Positions 1-4,948 of a stretch of DNA of 6,303 nucleotides are shown here, piece by piece (position 1 is the stretch's first letter; each line of letters starts with the position of its first letter). Source of the DNA: Limnohabitans sp. Its GTDB lineage: Bacteria > Pseudomonadota > Gammaproteobacteria > Burkholderiales > Burkholderiaceae_C. The notes beneath the pieces were generated by a model that saw nothing but the letters and a program-made list of their open reading frames with translations, was not told where the DNA came from and ran no database searches. The stretch spans positions 1-6,303 of the forward strand of contig JAKFXJ010000346.1 in NCBI GenBank assembly GCA_021731425.1, given 5' to 3'. Both the position numbers and the translations under genes were made by a program.

Positions 1-115
1 TGCGCGGTGTGGGCGCACCTCGCAGTGCACCACCACCGTAGCATCCCAGTTCGCCCCATCCCAAGTTGTCGGCCAAGATCAGAACAATGTGGGGGCGCTT
101 TCCAGATTCAGTCAT
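1..115 (-). CDS. Arylsulfatase-type hydrolase, N-terminal 38 codons (runs off left edge)
   Basis: This is the start of a sulfatase-family hydrolase. Sulfatases cleave sulfate esters with a formylglycine nucleophile and a bound divalent cation. The reading frame is absent from longer ORF lists because it is cut by the window edge. It begins at an ATG only 2 nt after the TGA of the upstream Bug receptor gene and stays open to position 1. The protein opens [17 protein letters not shown], followed by [11 protein letters not shown] and APTPR. This is the classic N-terminal sulfatase strand, with the metal-binding acidic pair at residues 16-17 and the GWG..GCYG loop. Residue 17 is Asn where many sulfatases have a second Asp. 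No signal peptide is visible, so a cytoplasmic enzyme is expected. The CxPSR/CxAxR nucleophile motif would lie outside the window, so activity and substrate cannot be judged. The tight spacing implies co-transcription and probably translational coupling with the receptor gene. Confidence 0.85.
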   Translation of the reverse strand, partial: MTESGKRPHIVLILADNLGWGELGCYGGGALRGAPTPR

Positions 116-117
116 CT

Positions 118-1101
118 TCATTCCATGGCGATTTTGCGATCTTTGATCAATTTCGCCCATCGCTCACGGTCTTGGACCATGCGTTGTTGGAAAGCTTCGG
201 GCGACATGGCAACGGTTTCCATGGCCAGACCTAGGAGTTGTTGTTTCAGGCCAGTGTCTGCAAGTGACTCATCAACCACGCGCCGCATTTGCGCCATGAT
301 GGGTGCAGGCGTGCCTTCGACGGCAAAAAGGGCAGACCACTGGGGCACGTCAATGTCGCCTGCGCCGCTTTCGCTCAAAGTGGGCGTGTCAGGCAAGATG
401 CTGGAGCGGCGCCGTGTGCTGACTGCCAAAGCGATCAGTTTTCCAGACTTGATGTGCGGCAAGACCGCCGCCGCGCCGAGGACGGCAGCCGAAACCTGTC
501 CTGAAATCACATCATTGACCGCTTGTCCGCCGCCTTTGTAAGGGATGTGCAGAAGGTTGATTCCCAAGTTTTGAGAAAAGAGCTCACCCACCAAGTGCTG
601 TATGGAGCCTTGACCCGAGCTGGCATAGGAGACTTGGTCGGGTTTGCCTTTGGCCCGTGTTTGTAAATCTTGTAGGGTTTTCATGCCGGTCGATGGGGCC
701 GTCACCACAACGATGGGCTGAAACGACAGGACCGCAATGGGGGTAAAAGTTTTGCTCAAGTCCCATGGCATGTTTCGGAACAAAGGCAACAATGAAACGG
801 AATCTGAAGCGACCAAAAACGTGTGCTGATCTTTGGCACCCCGCAGTGTTGTTTCTACGCCTAAAGCGCCATTGGCACCCGGCTTGTTGTCCACCAAAAC
901 CGTTTGGCCCAGCTTTTTTCTAACGCTTTCGCCAACCAAACGGGCCACCACGTCGTTGGAGCCTCCAGCAGGGAAGGGCACCACCAAACTGATGGTTTTG
1001 GAGGGCCATTCTTGCGCCCATGCGCCTGTGGGTGAGAGCGCCGCACCCAATGCGGTCCACAACAAGTGACGGTTGAATTGTCTTTTGGAGAGGGTGTGCA
1101 T
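118..1101 (-). CDS. Bug/TctC-family periplasmic solute receptor (tripartite tricarboxylate transporter type)
   Basis: The 327-aa product has the full family length. Residues 1-29 look like an export signal: a KRQF stretch, then a hydrophobic segment ending AWA before Gln30. The KRQF stretch loosely resembles a twin-arginine motif, so Sec versus Tat export is open. The mature part has the family's ligand-binding landmarks: a [10 protein letters not shown] loop (41-50), VDNKPGANG (70-78), YASSGQGS (159-166) and IPYKGGG (186-192), then [16 protein letters not shown]. Family members bind small carboxylates or related ligands in the periplasm and normally pass them to a TctA/TctB permease, and neither subunit is encoded here. 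The gene is divergent from a LysR regulator and ends 2 nt before a sulfatase gene, which suggests the ligand may be a sulfate ester or its acid; that is inference. The ATG at 1101 is the only sensible start, because it directly precedes the signal peptide. Its ribosome site is weak. The exact ligand is unknown. Confidence 0.93.
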   Translation of the reverse strand: MHTLSKRQFNRHLLWTALGAALSPTGAWAQEWPSKTISLVVPFPAGGSNDVVARLVGESVRKKLGQTVLVDNKPGANGALGVETTLRGAKDQHTFLVASDSVSLLPLFRNMPWDLSKTFTPIAVLSFQPIVVVTAPSTGMKTLQDLQTRAKGKPDQVSYASSGQGSIQHLVGELFSQNLGINLLHIPYKGGGQAVNDVISGQVSAAVLGAAAVLPHIKSGKLIALAVSTRRRSSILPDTPTLSESGAGDIDVPQWSALFAVEGTPAPIMAQMRRVVDESLADTGLKQQLLGLAMETVAMSPEAFQQRMVQDRERWAKLIKDRKIAME

Positions 1102-1112
1102 GAGACTTGTCT

Positions 1113-1126
1113 TTGATTTGTATCAA
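1113..1126. promoter_or_regulatory. Perfect dyad TTGAT-N4-ATCAA, candidate LysR-type box
   Basis: A perfect 5-bp inverted repeat with a 4-bp spacer lies 12 bp upstream of the Bug receptor start. It contains a T-N11-A arrangement, the loose consensus of LysR-type regulator boxes. A smaller AGAC-TT-GTCT dyad sits beside it at 1103-1112. Being so close to the start codon it would act as a repressor site or inside the 5' leader rather than as a classical upstream activator site. The motif is short and the region is AT-rich, so chance is possible. Confidence 0.35.
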
Positions 1127-1145
1127 TATAAGTGTAGAGATGGTT

Positions 1146-1183
1146 CATCAGAGAAACATCAGTAATTCTTCCTTTATCATCAG
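1146..1183. repeat. Three helically phased CATCAG direct repeats in the lysR/bug divergent region
   Basis: CATCAG occurs at 1146-1151, 1157-1162 and 1178-1183. The offsets are 11 and 21 bp, so all three sit on the same face of the DNA helix. The last copy is also part of a TCAG-N6-CTGA dyad (1180-1193). Read toward the Bug gene there is a TATATT hexamer (plus coordinates 1125-1130) as a candidate -10 with no good -35, as is usual for activator-dependent promoters. If the start is near 1118, the repeats fall at about -28 to -65, the usual zone for LysR-type recognition and activation sites. Binding by the adjacent LysR protein is inferred, not shown. Confidence 0.4.
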
Positions 1184-1210
1184 AAAAACCTGAACTAACA
1201 AAGTGATTGA

Positions 1211-2104
1211 ATGAACCAGCCGCGCTTAGACCAGTTGCGAGTCAAACAACTGCGATTCATCAGTCTTTTGGCCACCCGAGGCTCCTTGTCTGCGACGGCT
1301 GAGCAGTTGTCGATGACGCAGTCGGCCGCCAGCATGATGCTCAAGGACATCGAGACCTTGTTCGATGTGAAGCTTTTCCGAAGGCAGGGGCGAGGCATGG
1401 CCTTGACCGATGAGGGCAGGGCGCTCTTGCCAAGGTGTCAGACCGTTCTGGGGGAGGTCGGCGCCATGGGGAGCACTTTGCAAGGGACGCAGCAGCCCAT
1501 CGTTCGCATTGGCGCATTTCCGCACACTGCGGTCACTGTCTTGCCAGACATCATCAAAAAGCTGATCAACGACCCGATAGGTTGGCGACCGCTGATCATT
1601 GATGGCCGGGCAGACCAGTTGTTGCAAATGCTTTTGCAGGGCGAAATCGACATTTTGCTGGGGCGTATGCCCAGCCATGTGGCAGATGCGCCCTATTTTG
1701 ATGAGTTGTCTCAGAGAGTGCTCTATGAAGCACCCTTGTCTGTGGTGTCCTCGATCAAACACCCCTTGGCACGGCAGAAAAAACTGGATTTTTCTGACCT
1801 GGCGGATTGCAAATGGATTCTTCCTAACATGCAATCGACCACGCGAGTCAGTTTGATGGATGCCTTTTTGAGACGCGGTCTCGCCCCACCCACCCCCGCG
1901 GTTGAATCACCTTCTTTTTTCTACAGCTTGGCGGTTGTGGCACAAACGGATCTCTTGACCTGTTGTGCTCAATCGGCGGCATTACACAGCAGCCATGCCA
2001 CTTCGATCCTGCCGTTGATCGTCAGCCAAGAGCCTATGCCGGTGTCATTGGTTTGGCGAAAATCCTCAGTGCAAGCACAGCGCTTGGCCGATTATTTGAT
2101 CTGA
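1211..2104 (+). CDS. LysR-family transcriptional regulator
   Basis: The 297-aa product has the usual LysR length. Residues about 10-70 form the N-terminal winged helix-turn-helix, with LRFISLLATRGSLSATAE leading into the recognition helix around MTQSAASMMLKDIE and the wing ending LFRRQGRGMALTDEGRALL. Residues about 96-297 form the periplasmic-binding-protein-like effector domain: VRIGAFPHT opens it, LLQGEIDILLGRM marks its middle, and EAPLSVVSSIKHPLA is typical. The gene is divergent from the Bug receptor and sulfatase pair, the standard arrangement for a LysR protein that controls its neighbour and itself. The effector is probably the imported compound or a breakdown product. No strong Shine-Dalgarno precedes the ATG at 1211. 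A TATCAT hexamer at 1175-1180 could be the -10, but no matching -35 is seen. Family assignment is firm and the target is inferred from position. Confidence 0.93.
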   Translation: MNQPRLDQLRVKQLRFISLLATRGSLSATAEQLSMTQSAASMMLKDIETLFDVKLFRRQGRGMALTDEGRALLPRCQTVLGEVGAMGSTLQGTQQPIVRIGAFPHTAVTVLPDIIKKLINDPIGWRPLIIDGRADQLLQMLLQGEIDILLGRMPSHVADAPYFDELSQRVLYEAPLSVVSSIKHPLARQKKLDFSDLADCKWILPNMQSTTRVSLMDAFLRRGLAPPTPAVESPSFFYSLAVVAQTDLLTCCAQSAALHSSHATSILPLIVSQEPMPVSLVWRKSSVQAQRLADYLI

Positions 2105-2117
2105 CCGCGCCCGTTGC

Positions 2118-2137
2118 CTAGTCAACTTTTGGCCTAG
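2118..2137. promoter_or_regulatory. CTAG pair 16 bp apart, possible second GntR-type site
   Basis: CTAG at 2118-2121 and 2134-2137 are each part of a GCCTAG direct repeat. The 16-bp offset equals that of the outer CTAG pair in the triple site at 4158-4178, and the middle position here reads CTTT instead of CTAG. CTAG is scarce elsewhere in the window; the only others I found are near 231 and 6137. The element lies just after lysR and about 160 bp upstream of the aldo/keto reductase. A functional link to the GntR regulator is only a suggestion from spacing. Confidence 0.2.
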
Positions 2138-2141
2138 CCCC

Positions 2142-2290
2142 TCACCCCACCTTCACAAATTCTCGCGCCAGCGATTCGGGCACGCTGGTGCCAAAGCGTT
2201 GGGCCTGAATGAGCATGGCGACCAGGAGGACGGTGACTTTGAGGCCCATGCGCTCCGACAGGTTGTGCGGGGTTTGTCCCTCGTTAAGAT
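2142..2290 (-). pseudogene. Possible remnant of a TadC / type II secretion F-like gene
   Basis: No intact gene lies between lysR and the aldo/keto reductase. On the minus strand a short frame that ends at the TGA at 2144-2142 reads LSERMGLKVTVLL, then AMLIQAQRFGTSVPESLARE. This resembles the stretch in TadC and T2SS F-domain proteins where a conserved (A/S)xRxGxxxx..L(I/V)Q(A/S)xRFGTSxxxxLR pattern occurs. The frame is closed upstream by a TAA inside the start of the reductase gene, so at most about 55 codons are open, far short of the roughly 300 of the family. The rest of the protein is missing, which points to a decayed fragment. The similarity is judged by eye over about 30 residues and could be coincidental. 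Confidence 0.3.
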
Positions 2291-2296
2291 AGGAGC

Positions 2297-3301
2297 ATGA
2301 AAAACCGCCAAATCGCCTCCTTTAACGTCAGCGCCATCGGCTTGGGCTGCATGAACCTCAGCCATGCTTATGGCGCACCTGTCTCGGCCCAGCAGGGCGA
2401 GCGGGTTTTGCTCACTGCCTTTGACCAGGGTGTGACGTTTTTCGACACCGCCGCGCTGTATGGCTTTGGCGCCAACGAGACGCTGGTGGGCCAGGTGATG
2501 AAGCCGCACCGCAACCGCTTCACGCTGGCCAGCAAGTGCGGCATGCAGGGCGTGGAACAAAGCGACGGCAGCAAAGTGCGTGTCATCGACGGCCGCCCCG
2601 AGACCCTCAAGAAAACCTGTGAAGACGCGCTGCGCCGCCTGCAGACCGATGTGATTGACCTGTATTACCTGCACCGCTGGGACAAGAAAGTACCGATCGA
2701 AGACAGCGTGGGTGCTTTGAGCGACTTGGTGCGCCAAGGCAAGATCCAGACCATTGGTTTGTCGGAGGTGTCGGCCAGCACCCTGCGCAAAGCCCATGCG
2801 GTTCACCCGATTGCAGCGGTGCAGACCGAGTATTCGCTGTGGACGCGCAACCCCGAGATCGCGGTGCTGCAGGCTTGCCGTGAGTTGGGTGTGACCTTTG
2901 TGGCTTTCAGTCCGGTGGCGCGGGGCTTTTTGTGTGGCGCGGCATTGGACGTGACCGCTTTCGACGCCAAAGACATCCGCCGCAGCATGCCGCGTTTCAC
3001 GCCCGAGAATTACGCCGCCAACCTGAAGCTCTTACCCGCTTACCACGCGCTCGCACAAGAGGCTGGGTGCAGCCCCTCGCAGCTGGCACTGGCTTGGTTG
3101 CTGCACCAGGGCGAAGAGATCATCCCCATTCCCGGCACCACCTCGGTGGACCATTTGCTCGATGACTTGGCGGCAGTCGATGTGCAGCTTGATGCCAACT
3201 TGTTGGCACGCCTGGATGCCTTGATCAACCAAGACACCGTGTCTGGCGACCGTTACAGTGCGCAATCTAACAGCGAGGTGGACACCGAGGTGTTTGGCTG
3301 A
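2297..3301 (+). CDS. Aldo/keto reductase, NADPH-dependent type
   Basis: The 334-aa product is full length for the family. It is a cytoplasmic TIM-barrel oxidoreductase expected to reduce aldehydes or ketones with NAD(P)H. The catalytic tetrad is intact: Asp50 in TFFDTAALYG, Tyr55, Lys80 in LASKCG and His126 in YYLHRWD. The C-terminal cofactor loop IPIPGTTSVDHLLDD (276-290) and the ending GDRY also fit. The arrangement is closest to the AKR11/AKR13-like group of bacterial reductases, whose substrates cannot be read from sequence. The ATG at 2297 follows an AGGAG at 2291-2295 by only 1 nt, unusually tight; an in-frame TAA at 2285-2287 excludes an earlier start, and the next Met is inside the conserved GLGCMN motif. 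Codon use is more GC-rich at third positions than in the flanking genes, suggesting a separate history. It runs toward the convergent amidohydrolase gene, 46 bp away. A metabolic link to the surrounding catabolic genes is possible but unproven. Confidence 0.94.
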   Translation: MKNRQIASFNVSAIGLGCMNLSHAYGAPVSAQQGERVLLTAFDQGVTFFDTAALYGFGANETLVGQVMKPHRNRFTLASKCGMQGVEQSDGSKVRVIDGRPETLKKTCEDALRRLQTDVIDLYYLHRWDKKVPIEDSVGALSDLVRQGKIQTIGLSEVSASTLRKAHAVHPIAAVQTEYSLWTRNPEIAVLQACRELGVTFVAFSPVARGFLCGAALDVTAFDAKDIRRSMPRFTPENYAANLKLLPAYHALAQEAGCSPSQLALAWLLHQGEEIIPIPGTTSVDHLLDDLAAVDVQLDANLLARLDALINQDTVSGDRYSAQSNSEVDTEVFG

Positions 3302-3347
3302 TTGGTGGGTTGTGAAGAACGGACGAGCGAACTATCGCGACGAAACA

Positions 3348-4148
3348 TCAAAAGCTGTTCCAGTACAGCCGCATGGGGTTTTCCGTCATGATCTGCTCGA
3401 AAAATTCTGACGGTATCCATTGATGGGCTTGAGCTATCAGCGTTTCGAAGTTTGCAAATTGTTCATGGTTGGTGCATGGCCAGTCACTGCCCCACAGCAG
3501 GGAATGGGGCCCCAACTCCTGCAACAGGAGCGTTGCCAAACGGGCTGAATCCACGTCGCCCAATCGGTAAGCGCCGCTCAACTTGACATGAATGGGTGAA
3601 ACCCTGGCTCTGGCCTTCAAAGCCTGCAGGGTTGCGTCACTCGATTGGGCCTGCAAGGGCTTGGCCATGTGGTCAATCACCAGGGGCAATTCAGACGGCA
3701 ATTGCTGGAGCACCTGAGGCAATTTTCCCTGATCCGTGTGCACTTCCAGGTGCCAGCCCATCTCTCGGATGGTCTGCCACAGGGGGTGCGCTTGTGACCA
3801 CTGTGGAATGTCGTGTGAAATACCCGCCAAATTCAAACGGATGCCACGCACTCCGGCTTCGTTCAGAACTTTGATCGTTTCCACACTTTCATCGGGACTC
3901 ACCACCGCGATGCCGCGCAACACATCGGGGTTGGACCTGAGCGAATCCATCATCCAGCGGTTGTCGGTTCCCAAAAAACTCGGTTGCACACAAACCCCAC
4001 GGCCGACGCCCACACTTTGTGCTTGCTGCAGCCATGCCGTCAAAGAAGCACTGTACTGCGGCACATAGCGAGCGCCTTCGATGGCCACACCCGCATTGAA
4101 CACGTGGAAATGGGTATCGACACCGTTTTTTGACTGCAATAAATTCAT
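3348..4148 (-). CDS. Amidohydrolase-superfamily (COG3618) lactonase-like hydrolase, LigI-related
   Basis: The 266-aa product is a compact amidohydrolase-2 TIM-barrel enzyme. Landmarks are VDTHFHVF with His13 and His15, IRLNLAG (103-109), LEVHTD with His137, LVIDHMAKP with His160, HVKLSGAYR (187-195) and LLWGSDWPCTNH with catalytic-type Asp222. These are hallmarks of COG3618, which includes 2-pyrone-4,6-dicarboxylate lactonase, sugar-acid lactone enzymes and 4-sulfomuconolactone hydrolase. Hydrolysis of a carboxylated lactone or similar ring is therefore the best guess, with the substrate open. No signal peptide is present, so it is cytoplasmic. It is divergent from the GntR regulator and second Bug receptor across only 39 bp, so all three are probably under the same regulator. 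No Shine-Dalgarno lies at a normal distance from the ATG at 4148. The best -10 (TAGAAT) ends 7 nt before it, which would give a nearly leaderless message. Confidence 0.88.
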   Translation of the reverse strand: MNLLQSKNGVDTHFHVFNAGVAIEGARYVPQYSASLTAWLQQAQSVGVGRGVCVQPSFLGTDNRWMMDSLRSNPDVLRGIAVVSPDESVETIKVLNEAGVRGIRLNLAGISHDIPQWSQAHPLWQTIREMGWHLEVHTDQGKLPQVLQQLPSELPLVIDHMAKPLQAQSSDATLQALKARARVSPIHVKLSGAYRLGDVDSARLATLLLQELGPHSLLWGSDWPCTNHEQFANFETLIAQAHQWIPSEFFEQIMTENPMRLYWNSF

Positions 4149-4158
4149 GTTGTATATT
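4130..4158 (+). promoter_or_regulatory. Sigma70-like promoter for the gntR-bug operon
   Basis: TTGACT (4130-4135, 5 of 6 to consensus) is followed after exactly 17 bp by TATATT (4153-4158, 5 of 6). The -35 lies inside the 5' end of the divergent amidohydrolase gene. Transcription would start near 4165, giving a leader of about 23 nt to the GntR start at 4188, and the start point would lie inside the triple-CTAG element, well placed for autorepression. Confidence 0.6.
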
Positions 4159-4184
4159 CTAGTCCTCTAGATGTCTAGCCACAA
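4156..4184 (-). promoter_or_regulatory. Sigma70-like promoter for the amidohydrolase gene
   Basis: On the minus strand TTGTGG (4184-4179, 3 of 6) is followed after exactly 17 bp by TAGAAT (4161-4156, 5 of 6). Its spacer contains two of the three CTAG sites, and the third overlaps the -10. Expected initiation, 7-8 nt beyond the -10, falls on or beside the A of the ATG at 4148. It overlaps the plus-strand promoter at 4156-4158, so the two cannot easily be occupied together. Confidence 0.42.
4158..4178. promoter_or_regulatory. Triple-CTAG operator candidate for the GntR regulator
   Basis: TCTAG occurs three times at exact 8-bp intervals (4158-4162, 4166-4170, 4174-4178), symmetric about the central TCTAGA palindrome. 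HutC-type GntR proteins recognise short palindromes of the GTNTANAC kind, and DasR/NagR-type sites carry a GTCTAGAC core, so CTAG centres fit the adjacent regulator. The element covers the spacer and -10 of the amidohydrolase promoter and the predicted start of the gntR promoter, so binding should repress both. Confidence 0.5.
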
Positions 4185-4187
4185 CGC

Positions 4188-4928
4188 ATGTCCACACTTT
4201 TGACCGATCACACCCCTGGCCAAAGCCGCTACGGCAAATTGGCGCAGGCTTTGCGTGATCGCATTTTGCAAGGTGAATGGGCACCGGGTGAGGTGATCCC
4301 TGCGGAATCGACGTTGGCCCAAAACTATGGCGTGGCACTGGGCACGATCCGGCAAGCTTTGTCCTTGTTGGTCGAAGACGGCGTCTTGCAACGTCGGCAC
4401 GGCAAAGGCACCTTTGTGACCAAGGGTGTGGATGGCGCGTCGATGATGCGATTTTTCAGGTTTCGTGGTCTGGACGATGGCGCCAGCACCACGCCCCATT
4501 CGCACATTCTGAGCAGTCGCTTGCGAGCTGCCAGCGTACGCGAAGCACAAGTTTTCAGCATGTCGCAAGGCGCTCAGGTGCTGCAACTGGAGCGGCTGCG
4601 CAGTCTCGATACAGAGCCCTGCCTGCTCGAAACCATCGTTTTGCCATTGCCCCTGTTTGGCGCTTTGGCCGATTCAGACAGCCACGGATGGGACGACTTG
4701 TTGTATCCCATGTACCAAGAGCGTTGTGGTGTCGTGATTCAAAAAACACAAGACACGCTGAGCTTTTCTCAGCTCAATGCCACCCAAGCCAAGCGTTTGA
4801 AACTGGCGGTTTCACACCCTTGTGTTCTGGTCGAGCGTCAAGCTTTCGATATCGCTGGCCGTTGTGTGGAGCTTCGCACCACACGAGGTGATGCTTTTTC
4901 CTTCAAGTACACGGCACAAGTTCAATAA
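4188..4928 (+). CDS. GntR-family regulator, HutC subfamily (UTRA effector domain)
   Basis: The 246-aa product matches the HutC subfamily in length. Residues about 14-79 form the winged helix-turn-helix: YGKLAQALRDRILQGEWAPG, then IPAESTLAQNYGVALGTIRQAL and the wing LLVEDGVLQRRHGKGTFV. Residues about 85-240 form a UTRA ligand-binding domain, recognised by the MRFFRFRG opening, VLQLERLRSLDTEPCLLE, the LLYPMY.ERCGVVI.K..D block and the CVLVERQAFD..GRCVELRTTRGDAF ending. Such proteins usually repress local catabolic operons and release on binding a pathway metabolite. It is divergent from the amidohydrolase and lies 20 bp upstream of a Bug receptor, so it probably controls both and itself. No Shine-Dalgarno is visible before the ATG at 4188, because the leader is taken up by the CTAG element, so translation may be weak. 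The effector cannot be named. Confidence 0.93.
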   Translation: MSTLLTDHTPGQSRYGKLAQALRDRILQGEWAPGEVIPAESTLAQNYGVALGTIRQALSLLVEDGVLQRRHGKGTFVTKGVDGASMMRFFRFRGLDDGASTTPHSHILSSRLRAASVREAQVFSMSQGAQVLQLERLRSLDTEPCLLETIVLPLPLFGALADSDSHGWDDLLYPMYQERCGVVIQKTQDTLSFSQLNATQAKRLKLAVSHPCVLVERQAFDIAGRCVELRTTRGDAFSFKYTAQVQ

Positions 4929-4936
4929 ACAACCCC

Positions 4937-4941
4937 AGGAG
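4937..4941 (+). promoter_or_regulatory. Shine-Dalgarno of the second Bug receptor gene
   Basis: AGGAG ends 7 nt before the ATG at 4949, the best-formed ribosome site in the window. It lies in the 20-nt gap after the GntR stop. This contrast with the site-less GntR start predicts much more receptor than regulator from one message. Confidence 0.8.
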
Positions 4942-4948
4942 ATCAGTC

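Noticed and set aside
89..541. Plus-strand open frame of 150 codons opposite the first Bug receptor
   Set aside because: Antisense to a clear full-length receptor gene, with no family resemblance.
1096..1124. TTGATA-N17-TATGCA promoter-like match on the minus strand
   Set aside because: The -10 would overlap the receptor start codon and transcription would begin inside the coding sequence, with no later Met before the signal peptide ends.
1226..1834. Minus-strand open frame of 202 codons inside lysR
   Set aside because: Shadow of the LysR gene; low-complexity His/Gln-rich translation with no recognisable domain.
1911..1921. T-rich run resembling a terminator tail
   Set aside because: Lies inside the lysR coding region (Ser-Phe-Phe codons) with no preceding stem.
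2224..2292. AGGAGGA followed by a short GTG/ATG open frame on the plus strand
   Set aside because: About 20 codons, wrong ribosome-site spacing for either start, no recognisable peptide; better explained as the complement of the possible remnant frame.
2153..2806. Long minus-strand open frame (217 codons) opposite the aldo/keto reductase
   Set aside because: It is antisense to a gene with an intact catalytic tetrad, its translation resembles no family, and it is explained by the GC-rich codon bias of the real gene.
3302..3347. Terminator between the convergent reductase and amidohydrolase genes
   Set aside because: No stem of useful length and no T tract seen; only a TCGCGA palindrome.
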